Below are positions 7,218 through 15,813 of a DNA stretch of 64,000 nucleotides, piece after piece. Position numbers and translations under genes: made by a program. The notes below the pieces were generated by a model. That model was not told the DNA's origin. It made no database searches and was given only the letters and a program-made list of their open reading frames with translations. Origin of the DNA: Parapedobacter sp051400755 (GTDB taxonomy: Bacteria > Bacteroidota > Bacteroidia > Sphingobacteriales > Sphingobacteriaceae); contig NZ_JBLFFL010000001.1 of the NCBI RefSeq assembly GCF_051400755.1, positions 682,001 to 746,000 of the forward strand, written 5' to 3'. Every line of letters begins with the position of its first letter. Within the stretch, counting starts at the first letter, position 1.

Positions 7218-9779
7218 TTAGGAAAGTACCATTTTATAATCTTTTCCGAATTCCTCGCCATAAATGTGACGATATTCGTTGCAGAAATTTTCAAATGTCT
7301 GGGTAGCCAATGAATGATTGCCCATATAGGCCAGTGCCTTGCATTTGATGATCATCGCTTCTTCATGCACCGGGTCGAAATAAAAAATATAATTGGCCAG
7401 CTCCACCATAAATTCCGGATCTTCGGCGATATTGATGGTTTCTGCAAAATGCATATAGGTATTGATGACCTGGATGGACACCTCTGCTTTGAATGGATCA
7501 ACCCATTCATAGTCGGTTTCTGACAGGAATCCACCCCGCTGGACGATACTCGACAGCTCAACGACGCGCGCTTTGTCGAGTGTATCCTTGCTATTTACAA
7601 TGGTCAGGTAGTTTTTATAGTCGATGTAAATATCATCATCCGCTCGAAACTTCCAATACCCCGTCTCTTTAGAGACCCTCGCATTCCCCAGTCGCTCCAA
7701 TATGGTATTAATTTTAGCAATGTTGACGGAGCGGTTATTGCGGGCACTCTCTGCAGATTTATCAAACCAAAACTGTTCGGTCAGCTTTTCTGAGCTGATG
7801 CCTCTTCCCCGTCGAAGCGTATGGAGTAATATGACCAAAAATATGTCTTTAATAAGCGGAGTGAAACTGCGCGTCATATCCGCTCCTTCCGAATCAAAGA
7901 GTTGCAAATCTCCACCAAAAAGAAAGATACTACTCCTATCTGGTTGTTGTTCGGACACGACAGGATGATGTGCCAGATCTTCCCTACGCCCCGCCACTGA
8001 CCGTGGATTGGTTGGGGCAACCCGTCTCTTTTTCAAATTTCTTTTCCTTAGGAAAACGAATAGACCCACGAGCGCCACCACGCCTAAGCTCAGATACAAT
8101 AAATTCCATGTTCTTCGCATATCCCCCAGGGGCTCAAGCACAGCATCGTATGGAAGCGGCGGACTGGATAACCCATAAATCTTCGCTGTAGTGATCTCGT
8201 TTTGTTCATTATAGTATAGCGTTGCTGCTGCGAAGCGCTTACTGCCCGGACAATAAAACAGATCGGAAAATGATTGGATATCGTAGAAGAAATACGGAAT
8301 AGGGGCCGCCAACTCCTTGAAACCGGGATTGGTCAACGAGCCGACAACCAGCTGCAAGCTCGAATGATATCTATTCTTTGGGAATACCAGCCCATAAAAT
8401 TGATCGCTTTTCTCGTCTATAATCAATGAATTTGCCCAAGCAAAACCTTCTTCACGCGGACTAAATTCGTAGATTTTTGATAACGTTTTATTTTTAACAT
8501 CAAAGAAAACCAAATCATAGATGTGCTTTGGATTAAGCATCTGCTGGCCGGAAACACTTCCATATCCCCCCAAAATATAAGCGCCATTTGGAGTTGAACC
8601 CAAAGCGGCAAGATATCGGGGAATCATCGGGTCTCCGCCCGGTGTAAGAAGATCCCATTTCCCATTTGATCCGTATCGATGGATATCGTTTTTGAAGAGA
8701 AAATGCCCATATCCTCCGATAAAGTACAAACTGCTATCGATCGACGATTGAAATTTGTTAAAATGAAGGTAGCTGGTACCTTCCCCCGGATACGTAAAAT
8801 TTTCCGACCAGCTCAGTGATGTAAAGTCAAAGACCGAAACCGTTTGCTGGTCAATACATATATTCAACAGGTGATTGTTTAGCGTGTCAAAAAAAGATTG
8901 GTTTCCATTGATCAATTGCAACGGTCCCGATTGATACCTAAAAACGCTGCGCTGGCCCGTCGGGACGTGGACACGCAACAGGGAGTCTCTCCCGACGATG
9001 AATACACTTTCCGTTCGGGGATCGAATGCCGTACTGGCCCTCCCTCCAATCTTGACATCCTGCAGCAATCCCCATTCGTAATGGGATCGCTTGATCCATT
9101 GCGGATTGATGGACGAAGCAGTCATCCCTTTTATCACATCGGTTACTTCCGTACCTTCCTCTTCGTCCAACGGCCAGTGATGCACCAGGCGCTTCCCACT
9201 CCGGATTTGAACATTCCGTATTTTCATCGCCGGTACATCAGTGGTCTTAAATGTTTTGTAGTCGTTATATCCAAAGAGGACTTTTAAACAACTACGTGTG
9301 CCGATAGCCAACTTCCCGGTATAAACGCTATCGCCACATGTTACCGTTAGTAAACCTGACTGCGCATCCAACTTGATGGCAATGCGCACCCACTCCTTGA
9401 AAAGCTTACTGGAATCAATGTTAAAAGCAATGTTGGAAAATTTATCGCCCAGTACAATTTTAAAGTGCTTTTCTACGTTATCAAGGCGATCATAAAGTAA
9501 ATCGATGTTAGTCTTGTCATCAGCAATGACCCGCACCACGTAGCCAAAATAATCGGTTCGGTTCGGCATGAATGAGAGTTCAAATGATAACTCCATTTCG
9601 TCGCCAAAACAGATTTGCTCACCGCTGCTTAAATCCAACCCTGTCCGTTGGTCTAAAACGGCTTCATGGCCTGCAAAACCTAATCCGTACTGGGCATTAA
9701 CATCCACGGGAAATACAACTATACTTCCCAGAATACACCAAATTACACGAAAAACAAAAGCCCACGGTTTCAATGCCAC
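7218..9779 (-). CDS. Transmembrane one-component transcription regulator: LamG/Kelch-like sensor, winged helix and BTAD-like domain
   Basis: 853 residues. Residues 1-29 are a signal peptide, about 50-200 a LamG-like jelly roll, and about 235-545 a Kelch-like propeller (FIGGYGHF and YILGGYGS blades). Residues 559-578 are one membrane helix (LYLSLGVVALVGLFVFL) followed by a positive stop-transfer RKRNLKKRR. Residues 617-725 resemble the OmpR/SARP winged helix that begins FLFGGDLQLFD; 730-850 are a helical BTAD-like tail. Sensing outside and DNA binding inside are inferred from this order. The start is GTG: a stop lies three codons upstream and no ATG precedes the signal peptide; TTG at codon 3 is possible. 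It sits directly upstream of the PQQ operon and probably controls it. Confidence 0.75.
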   Translation of the reverse strand: MALKPWAFVFRVIWCILGSIVVFPVDVNAQYGLGFAGHEAVLDQRTGLDLSSGEQICFGDEMELSFELSFMPNRTDYFGYVVRVIADDKTNIDLLYDRLDNVEKHFKIVLGDKFSNIAFNIDSSKLFKEWVRIAIKLDAQSGLLTVTCGDSVYTGKLAIGTRSCLKVLFGYNDYKTFKTTDVPAMKIRNVQIRSGKRLVHHWPLDEEEGTEVTDVIKGMTASSINPQWIKRSHYEWGLLQDVKIGGRASTAFDPRTESVFIVGRDSLLRVHVPTGQRSVFRYQSGPLQLINGNQSFFDTLNNHLLNICIDQQTVSVFDFTSLSWSENFTYPGEGTSYLHFNKFQSSIDSSLYFIGGYGHFLFKNDIHRYGSNGKWDLLTPGGDPMIPRYLAALGSTPNGAYILGGYGSVSGQQMLNPKHIYDLVFFDVKNKTLSKIYEFSPREEGFAWANSLIIDEKSDQFYGLVFPKNRYHSSLQLVVGSLTNPGFKELAAPIPYFFYDIQSFSDLFYCPGSKRFAAATLYYNEQNEITTAKIYGLSSPPLPYDAVLEPLGDMRRTWNLLYLSLGVVALVGLFVFLRKRNLKKRRVAPTNPRSVAGRREDLAHHPVVSEQQPDRSSIFLFGGDLQLFDSEGADMTRSFTPLIKDIFLVILLHTLRRGRGISSEKLTEQFWFDKSAESARNNRSVNIAKINTILERLGNARVSKETGYWKFRADDDIYIDYKNYLTIVNSKDTLDKARVVELSSIVQRGGFLSETDYEWVDPFKAEVSIQVINTYMHFAETINIAEDPEFMVELANYIFYFDPVHEEAMIIKCKALAYMGNHSLATQTFENFCNEYRHIYGEEFGKDYKMVLS

Positions 9780-9974
9780 ATAGATTTATAGATTGCAGTT
9801 CACCGATAGCCAACAGACATCTTAAACTAAGGGATGCATTATGGTTATCAATCAGCGATTGCATTCGCCTTCCAAATATCGATAAACTTGCTAATATCTG
9901 CAATGGATGCATTTCAAATTGTCAAAGGGGATACATCTACCGGAATCCATCGGTTGCTACCAGAAGGATATGAG

Positions 9975-12587
9975 TTAGATACCTCTTTTGAGGTGGATGA
10001 TTTTATAGGGTATCTCCTTATTGACGTCGGGATAAATGAATCCTTTACCATTGCTATCCATCACTTCTATTAAATACATCAGATCGTATTGCGGATCAAT
10101 CTGATCGGCGGGTATAGTAGTCTGGAAAAGATCTTTTTCACCCGTTGCCGCCATTGGTAACATTTCAAAGTCCTTATACTGGTTCATAGCCCGGTATTGC
10201 AAGTGCACCCATTTTAATTCCCCCGGCGCGTGTACACGGACTTGCAGCGTGACAGGCTTCCCCACAGCCACGCTGTCCGGTGCTTGATGGTGGATGACAA
10301 AATAGTTGCTGTTTTCCGGATCGTCAGTAGGTTTATAGTAGGGTGAGCGGGTTACCTGTCCGTTTGGTTTGAACCTCCGGCGTTCTTCTTTCAGTTTTTC
10401 CAGGCCGTTGTTCAGCATCACCAACTCGTCCTTCCAATGACCTGAAAGCGGCTTTTTCCCAATCAATATCGGATCTGCATATAAATCGCCAGCAGCATTT
10501 ACTAGCTGCGACCAAGCTTCGGTTGCCTTTTCCTCGTAAGCGATTGCATCGTCCAATGCCGATACGTCCTGCGTACGAAGAAACAAGCAGTAGCTCACCG
10601 CTGCCGGAACCCTACGGGAATGATAAAGCGCAAGATCGGCGAGCATCTTCAGATCGGTGACCGTGGCATGAAATTCCTTATTATCTTGATTGCCGATCAA
10701 TTTTTCGGCTTCAGCGACCTTTTCTTTGATCGCTGCAGACAACTGTGCCAGCCATTCGCTGGTTGTCGACGGTAACGTTTTTGCAGTCTCCAGTTTCCCT
10801 AACAGCACCTGTGCCTCTTCGTCAAAACTGGCAAATTGCTGTAAATCGCTGCCTTCGGCTTTCGCATACAACGGCAAATCGCCTAAACGTTGTTTTTCCG
10901 GCCAGGCACTGGTAGTCGGAAAAAAACTGTACGGGTAACACGCTCCTACAATCCTCGGCAGTACCCAGCTGGCTTCATTTAAGGCCGACCGGATCAGCGG
11001 ACCTGCTTTTTCCCCAAACCGCTTCTCAAATTCTTTGTCCCATACATCGTTCGGTGTGTGTGGATCGTATCCGACCAGACCAAATGTCTGATAGAAGTGC
11101 CAATAGCGTTCAAATTCATACGTGTAATACGAATAGGGTGGATTGAGCAGTTGAAAGGGTTTCGCATCATGCACCTGTGATTCCATTTTGGTTGCCATAG
11201 GTTCATACACGGCATATGCATCGCTGTTGTATAGATGGCTGCTCGCAGCAAAACGTCTGACGTATTCCGGATCGCCCCATAGGAGCACCCTGTTGGATCC
11301 GCCATTCCAAAGTTTCCAGAGCATCTGATAGTGCTGCGGATAGCGTAGCATATCGGCGTATCCATGGCGCCGGTTTTTTTGGTCTTCTCGATTAATGTGA
11401 GTAGGACTGTAAGGAAGTCCCATTTGCTCCATCCAAAACTTAGGCGCGATGCGAAAGTTGATTCCCATGGCGGTCGCACTTCTTATCAATGTATCGGTAA
11501 TACCTTTTCCATGGACATCAATAAACATATCCGGCGCGGTTTCCTTTACAGTCTGGAAAAAATTGAGGCTGAATTCATGGAGTTCGCTTTCTTTGAGACC
11601 TGACTCGTTGTTGGTTTTAAATAGAATAGCATCCAGTTCGGGGAAGGTCTTTAAAAACTTGGCAAAGGCTGCTTTGGTATACCGGTTCAGATTGGTCGAG
11701 TCAAGCCCGGTTACCTGCCACGGCAATGAGTGGCCTTCATGGTATTCAAAATCCGGATTTCCACCAGCCTGCACACCGCCACGGTAGATATGATCCCATA
11801 TACCCAGCCGGATCCCGATGCCACGGTCGTGCGCCATCTCAATCAGTTTATTCATCGTTGCTACATTCTTTTGCTGCTGCTCGGCAGTTATATCCGCCAT
11901 TTTTACGCCGGAATATCCGTCAACATTAAAAAAGTAGGGGTAACAGGGTGCCATGAAGCCCCCGTTTTCATATCCGAACAGGATCTCTAGCATATTAAGC
12001 CGATTCTGCGCCATCATATCAAAATACTGAACCCAGAAATTCTCATCGTAAAAACGACTCTCCCAGTAACGGCGGTGCATGGTATACATCGCAATGCCGC
12101 GCTCTTTGATATCCGGCTTTGAAGTAACTTCCTTTACGAAGTGTAGCGGATCCGAAGATTCTATGCTCCAACTGATACGGTTGGCAACGTCGAGTAATCC
12201 GTACATCAGACCCCTGTCGTCATATCCGCTGATCACGGTGACCGGCTTGTTTTGCCAGGTTGTATTCCAAATGGTCAGTGCCTCTTTCGCTTCAGGCACC
12301 GAATGATTGCCTTCTTTCAGTAAACGTGCCGCCAAACCATTTCCATGGGCAATTCCGGTTATTAGCATTATCCGGCCTTTCGCAATACCCGTGGAAGTCA
12401 ACGTTTCAAAATTCAGTTGTTTCTGCTGGAGTACTTCGATCAATCTGGTTAAGCCGTGCCTCGCCACCGGACTTAATTGGGTATCGGTAATAATCGATAT
12501 GTCCGGACCCGACGAAGCCGCATAGGCATGTGAAAAAATCAAAGCAAATGCAAACAAAAACGCACGCAGGCAATTTAAAGCTTTCAT
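9975..12587 (-). CDS. Secreted glycosidase-like protein (GH20/GH67-superfamily architecture)
   Basis: 870 residues with a signal peptide cleaved near AYA. Residues about 28-150 look like the alpha/beta domain found before GH20, GH67 and GH84 barrels (VTVISGYDDRGLMYGLLDVANRI). From about 155, IKERGIAMYTMHRRYWESRF, QNRLNMLEILFGYENGG, HDRGIGIRLGIWDHIYRGG, AILFKTNNESG and DVHGKG fit a TIM barrel; Glu in TNNESG is a candidate catalytic acid. A helical region and a C-terminal beta domain (about 750-870) follow. It resembles alpha-glucuronidase/hexosaminidase-like proteins of unknown specificity. Next gene downstream (the regulator) is 195 bp away, a stretch in which I see no other feature. Substrate unknown. 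Confidence 0.65.
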   Translation of the reverse strand: MKALNCLRAFLFAFALIFSHAYAASSGPDISIITDTQLSPVARHGLTRLIEVLQQKQLNFETLTSTGIAKGRIMLITGIAHGNGLAARLLKEGNHSVPEAKEALTIWNTTWQNKPVTVISGYDDRGLMYGLLDVANRISWSIESSDPLHFVKEVTSKPDIKERGIAMYTMHRRYWESRFYDENFWVQYFDMMAQNRLNMLEILFGYENGGFMAPCYPYFFNVDGYSGVKMADITAEQQQKNVATMNKLIEMAHDRGIGIRLGIWDHIYRGGVQAGGNPDFEYHEGHSLPWQVTGLDSTNLNRYTKAAFAKFLKTFPELDAILFKTNNESGLKESELHEFSLNFFQTVKETAPDMFIDVHGKGITDTLIRSATAMGINFRIAPKFWMEQMGLPYSPTHINREDQKNRRHGYADMLRYPQHYQMLWKLWNGGSNRVLLWGDPEYVRRFAASSHLYNSDAYAVYEPMATKMESQVHDAKPFQLLNPPYSYYTYEFERYWHFYQTFGLVGYDPHTPNDVWDKEFEKRFGEKAGPLIRSALNEASWVLPRIVGACYPYSFFPTTSAWPEKQRLGDLPLYAKAEGSDLQQFASFDEEAQVLLGKLETAKTLPSTTSEWLAQLSAAIKEKVAEAEKLIGNQDNKEFHATVTDLKMLADLALYHSRRVPAAVSYCLFLRTQDVSALDDAIAYEEKATEAWSQLVNAAGDLYADPILIGKKPLSGHWKDELVMLNNGLEKLKEERRRFKPNGQVTRSPYYKPTDDPENSNYFVIHHQAPDSVAVGKPVTLQVRVHAPGELKWVHLQYRAMNQYKDFEMLPMAATGEKDLFQTTIPADQIDPQYDLMYLIEVMDSNGKGFIYPDVNKEIPYKIIHLKRGI

Positions 12588-12732
12588 AACAATAAATTTG
12601 GCTTATCGGTCATCTCCAATTCCAACACCCCCCATTCCCGAACACCAGTCCCAACCTTATAAAAATTGTCGGGACCCAATTGAACTCCGCCGAATGGCAC
12701 ATTGGCCCCTACAAATACATGCCTTTCTTTTA

Positions 12733-14943
12733 TTAGTTGTCGAGTTCTTCTTTTGTCCAGGGTTGCGTCCTATCCGCTGTTTGTTCACGGATCCGTTTTA
12801 CCCTACCGGGTCGTACAGCAGGTGCCTTATTGCCTAGGTCATTCCGGATGTAACTCAACACCGCAGCTATATATTCATCATCATTGGAACCTACCGCCGG
12901 CATCATATTGGTATAGGTCTTCCCATCAATCGGTCCGGTGAGTCCATGCAATAGAATTTTGATTAGCTTGTTTGGATCTCCGTTTACATCGGCATTACCC
13001 GCAAGTGTGGGAGCAGCCGCTGCACCACCGCCGATACTCAGCCCCTTGCCATCTGCTCCATGGCACGATGCGCAAAACTCCTTATAGATGACCGCTCCTT
13101 GCTTAACCCGTTTCTGGTCTTCAATGGCCAGCAATGCTGCCTCTTTTTCTGCTTTAGCCTGTTCAACCAACCGGTCTGCATAACGCCGCTGCGACAAAGC
13201 CAGTATATCGTCAGGATATGCTTTCAAAAGCTCATCGATGAGTCCTTTGGCCGGAGCGGATTCATCAAATCGCATATTGAGCCCCAATTGAAAACGTACT
13301 TCCGGATCCGGATCGTCCTTCAGCTGATACAGGGCATCGAACAACGCCCCATCGTTTTTCCACGCAGACCCATCCGCTACCCATACGGCGTTTTTGCGAA
13401 CGTTGGCATCCTTATCACCCAAGGCGGCCTCAAGTGTCGCCTGATCTAATATCCCCAAACCATCCAATGTCCATAACGCATGGATACGTGCCAGCTGTAC
13501 GGGCGACGATGCGACCAATTTTCGAAGTGCATCCCCGACGCTGGTATCGCCGCGCAATACCAATAGTTTCTGCGCATTGTCGCGCCACCAACCATTCGGA
13601 TGCTGCAGGTATTGAACAAGTTGTGCCGGAGTTTCGTTAAGCATTTTTGGACGGGTCGTATCTGGCTTCATGCCTTCGTAAACCAGTCGGTAAATCCGGC
13701 CGCGCCCAATGTTTTTGTCCAGCCCGCGTTCCACAATTTTAGGCCGCAGGAAACTCCCCTCTTTAGTCCATTCGCTTTCTTGGATAATCCCCCGGTACAT
13801 ATCCACGATATAGAGATTGCCGTCAGGACCGGTCTGTGTATTCACGGGTCTGAAATTCATGTCAGACGATGCGATGAACTCCTCGTGGTCGTATGCATTC
13901 GTTAATGAAATTTTACCCCCCTTATTGGCTACTTTTGCCCGCCTGATCAACCTTCCGACCGGTTCGCAGATAAACAGGTCTCCTACCATATCCTCGGGCA
14001 ATGACGTACCCCGGAAAATCGATTGTCCTGTACATGCCGTGAAGTGGTTTAATGTACTGTCTGGCCGTAGCCTGTTCAGCCCACCCTGTACGTCAGGCGT
14101 AGAGATCACCGGCCACACTGCCTTGAACTCGTCATCGTACTGATCGTTAAAATCGAGACGACCGTAATAGGGATTTTGCTGGAAACCCAATGCGGGGATT
14201 TCAGCACCCGCCGCCGAATAATACAACCGGCCATAATCGTCGTTGGCCAGCCCCCATTGCCCACCCGGGCTTTCTTCCAGCTCTTCAGCAACCAGTTTAC
14301 CGTTCTCGTAGCGGTATCGCACATTTTCAACGGTCAGGTAAATCCGGTTATCCAGATTCCAAACCAGCCCACTGCGTTGGTGTTCCAGGTTGTTGGTATT
14401 CGGCCGTTCATTTACGAAGACCTCTTCCCGTTCATCTGCCACCCCGTCGCCATTGCTATCTCGGTAGCTGTAGATGCTGTTGTCGAACGTCTCGGCTACC
14501 AGCAGTCGGTCATCCAGTGGAAGGATCATCCGTGGCAACACCAAGCTATCGATAAAGACAACCGATTTATCCATTTTCCCGTCTCCATCCGTATCTTCCA
14601 ACCGTTTGATCGAACACACTGGCTGCATTTCGCCTGAGCCATTAACATCCTGCATATACGTATTCATCTCCGCGACAAACAGCTGTCCATTGGCATCCCA
14701 AGCGATCGCTACGGGTTCATGGATCATGGGCTCACTTGCTACCAATTCCAGCCGGTACCCTGGCTGTAAATAAATCTGTGCCATACTTTCTTCCGGCGAC
14801 AGGTATGCTGGTGAGGGCAGTGTGTCTACGATAACTTTGCCGTTTTCGTCCCGTTTAAGCGACTTAACCGGCCCATTGCATGACATCGAAAATCCGGCAA
14901 TCGAAAGCGCACCGATCAAACCCGTTACATATAGTTTTTTCAT
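12733..14943 (-). CDS. PVC-type heme-binding CxxCH dehydrogenase, lipoprotein
   Basis: 736 residues from the chosen ATG (MKKLYVTGLIGALSIAGFSM then the lipobox Cys in SCNG). An upstream ATG at 15015 would add 24 charged residues before the signal and is unlikely. The first 400 or so residues form a sorbosone/glucose-dehydrogenase-like propeller (PGYRLELVASEPMIHEPVAIAWDANG, ANGQLFVAEMNTY, EDTDGDGKMDKSVVF, GPDGNLYIVDMYRGI). HEAT-like helical repeats follow, then a cytochrome c domain with CASCH in FCASCHGADGKGL. Family members oxidise sugars in the periplasm and pass electrons to the heme. Probably transcribed with thuA and the fusion gene upstream; a strong inverted repeat lies in the 128-bp gap after thuA. 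Confidence 0.85.
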   Translation of the reverse strand: MKKLYVTGLIGALSIAGFSMSCNGPVKSLKRDENGKVIVDTLPSPAYLSPEESMAQIYLQPGYRLELVASEPMIHEPVAIAWDANGQLFVAEMNTYMQDVNGSGEMQPVCSIKRLEDTDGDGKMDKSVVFIDSLVLPRMILPLDDRLLVAETFDNSIYSYRDSNGDGVADEREEVFVNERPNTNNLEHQRSGLVWNLDNRIYLTVENVRYRYENGKLVAEELEESPGGQWGLANDDYGRLYYSAAGAEIPALGFQQNPYYGRLDFNDQYDDEFKAVWPVISTPDVQGGLNRLRPDSTLNHFTACTGQSIFRGTSLPEDMVGDLFICEPVGRLIRRAKVANKGGKISLTNAYDHEEFIASSDMNFRPVNTQTGPDGNLYIVDMYRGIIQESEWTKEGSFLRPKIVERGLDKNIGRGRIYRLVYEGMKPDTTRPKMLNETPAQLVQYLQHPNGWWRDNAQKLLVLRGDTSVGDALRKLVASSPVQLARIHALWTLDGLGILDQATLEAALGDKDANVRKNAVWVADGSAWKNDGALFDALYQLKDDPDPEVRFQLGLNMRFDESAPAKGLIDELLKAYPDDILALSQRRYADRLVEQAKAEKEAALLAIEDQKRVKQGAVIYKEFCASCHGADGKGLSIGGGAAAAPTLAGNADVNGDPNKLIKILLHGLTGPIDGKTYTNMMPAVGSNDDEYIAAVLSYIRNDLGNKAPAVRPGRVKRIREQTADRTQPWTKEELDN

Positions 14944-14975
14944 TAGAATAAATTGTTTTTTAAGGCAATGAAGCT

Positions 14976-15018
14976 TGCATGAATTATTAATGTCCTTTTG
15001 TGAATTGCAATTCATGCA
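14976..15018 (-). promoter_or_regulatory. Inverted repeat and 14-bp palindrome before the heme dehydrogenase
   Basis: TGCATGAATT (14976-14985) and AATTCATGCA (15009-15018) are perfect 10-bp arms. Nested at 15001-15014 is the perfect palindrome TGAATTGCAATTCA. The site is 33 bp upstream of the start codon, in the gap after thuA. It could be an operator or an intercistronic mRNA hairpin. Confidence 0.5.
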
Positions 15019-15071
15019 GGTATCATCTGTTTAATTTTAGTTATCTGCTTCTGAATTTCTTAATTTGTCAC

Positions 15072-15812
15072 CTACAATCCCATCGCATAGGTGATACCGC
15101 CCCATAGATGCTGCAGGAAAAGCGGCTCCGAAAAGGATTCTTCCGTATGCCCCAGCCCGGTGTAAAACGCCCTCCCGCCATCGTATTCATGATACCAGGA
15201 AATCGGATGCGGATTGCCCATCCCTTGCTCTCCTGCATGGTAGCTTGTTTCGTCGAGATTGATCAACACCTGCACGTCCTCGGGCCGCTTTCTGAATTTG
15301 TACCATTCGTCCTTCCGCCTCCACTGCGCCGGTAACGGTTTGGTGGCCGGAAAGTCCCGGTTAATGACCTCCAACAACGCTTCCTGTGGTATCGGATGAC
15401 CTGCAAAATATGCCCCTACCAATTTGCCGAACCACGGCCAGTCGTACTCGCAATCCGTTGCAGCATGGACGCCGGCAAATCCACCACCGGCTTGTATATA
15501 TCGCTCAAAAGCCTGCTGCTGGGCGTCGTCCAGCACGTCGCCTGTTGTGCTTAAAAACACCACCGCATCGTATTGCTTTAGCGTTGCATCATTGAATTTG
15601 GTCGCATCAACCGTACTGTCTACCCCCACTCCATGGGCCGATCCAAGTTCCTGGATGGCTTGAATCCCTTGTTCAATGGAGTTGTGATGGAACCCTGCGG
15701 TCTTACAGAAAATCAGAATTTTATTTTTCTGCGCCAGCACTTGACCCGCAAAAAGCACCTGCACAATGATGCCCAGCATCACTATTGTGCCCATCATGTT
15801 TATTTTCTTCAT
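15072..15812 (-). CDS. ThuA domain protein, secreted
   Basis: 246 residues; signal peptide to about residue 27 (GQVLAQ), then a ThuA fold (glutamine-amidotransferase-like) covering the rest: ILIFCKTAGFHHNSIEQGI, YDAVVFLSTTGDVL, GGGFAGVHAATDCEYDWPWF, GHPIPQEALLEV, NPHPISWYHEYDGGRAFYTGLGH. ThuA proteins accompany trehalose/sucrose and 3-keto-sugar utilisation genes and are often beside heme dehydrogenases of the kind found just downstream. The stop of the upstream fusion gene is one base away, so translation is probably coupled. Confidence 0.88.
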   Translation of the reverse strand: MKKINMMGTIVMLGIIVQVLFAGQVLAQKNKILIFCKTAGFHHNSIEQGIQAIQELGSAHGVGVDSTVDATKFNDATLKQYDAVVFLSTTGDVLDDAQQQAFERYIQAGGGFAGVHAATDCEYDWPWFGKLVGAYFAGHPIPQEALLEVINRDFPATKPLPAQWRRKDEWYKFRKRPEDVQVLINLDETSYHAGEQGMGNPHPISWYHEYDGGRAFYTGLGHTEESFSEPLFLQHLWGGITYAMGL

Positions 15813-15813
15813 A

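Noticed and set aside
14944..15015. Upstream ATG for the heme dehydrogenase
   Set aside because: Would put 24 polar residues before a clear lipoprotein signal and would run through the palindrome.
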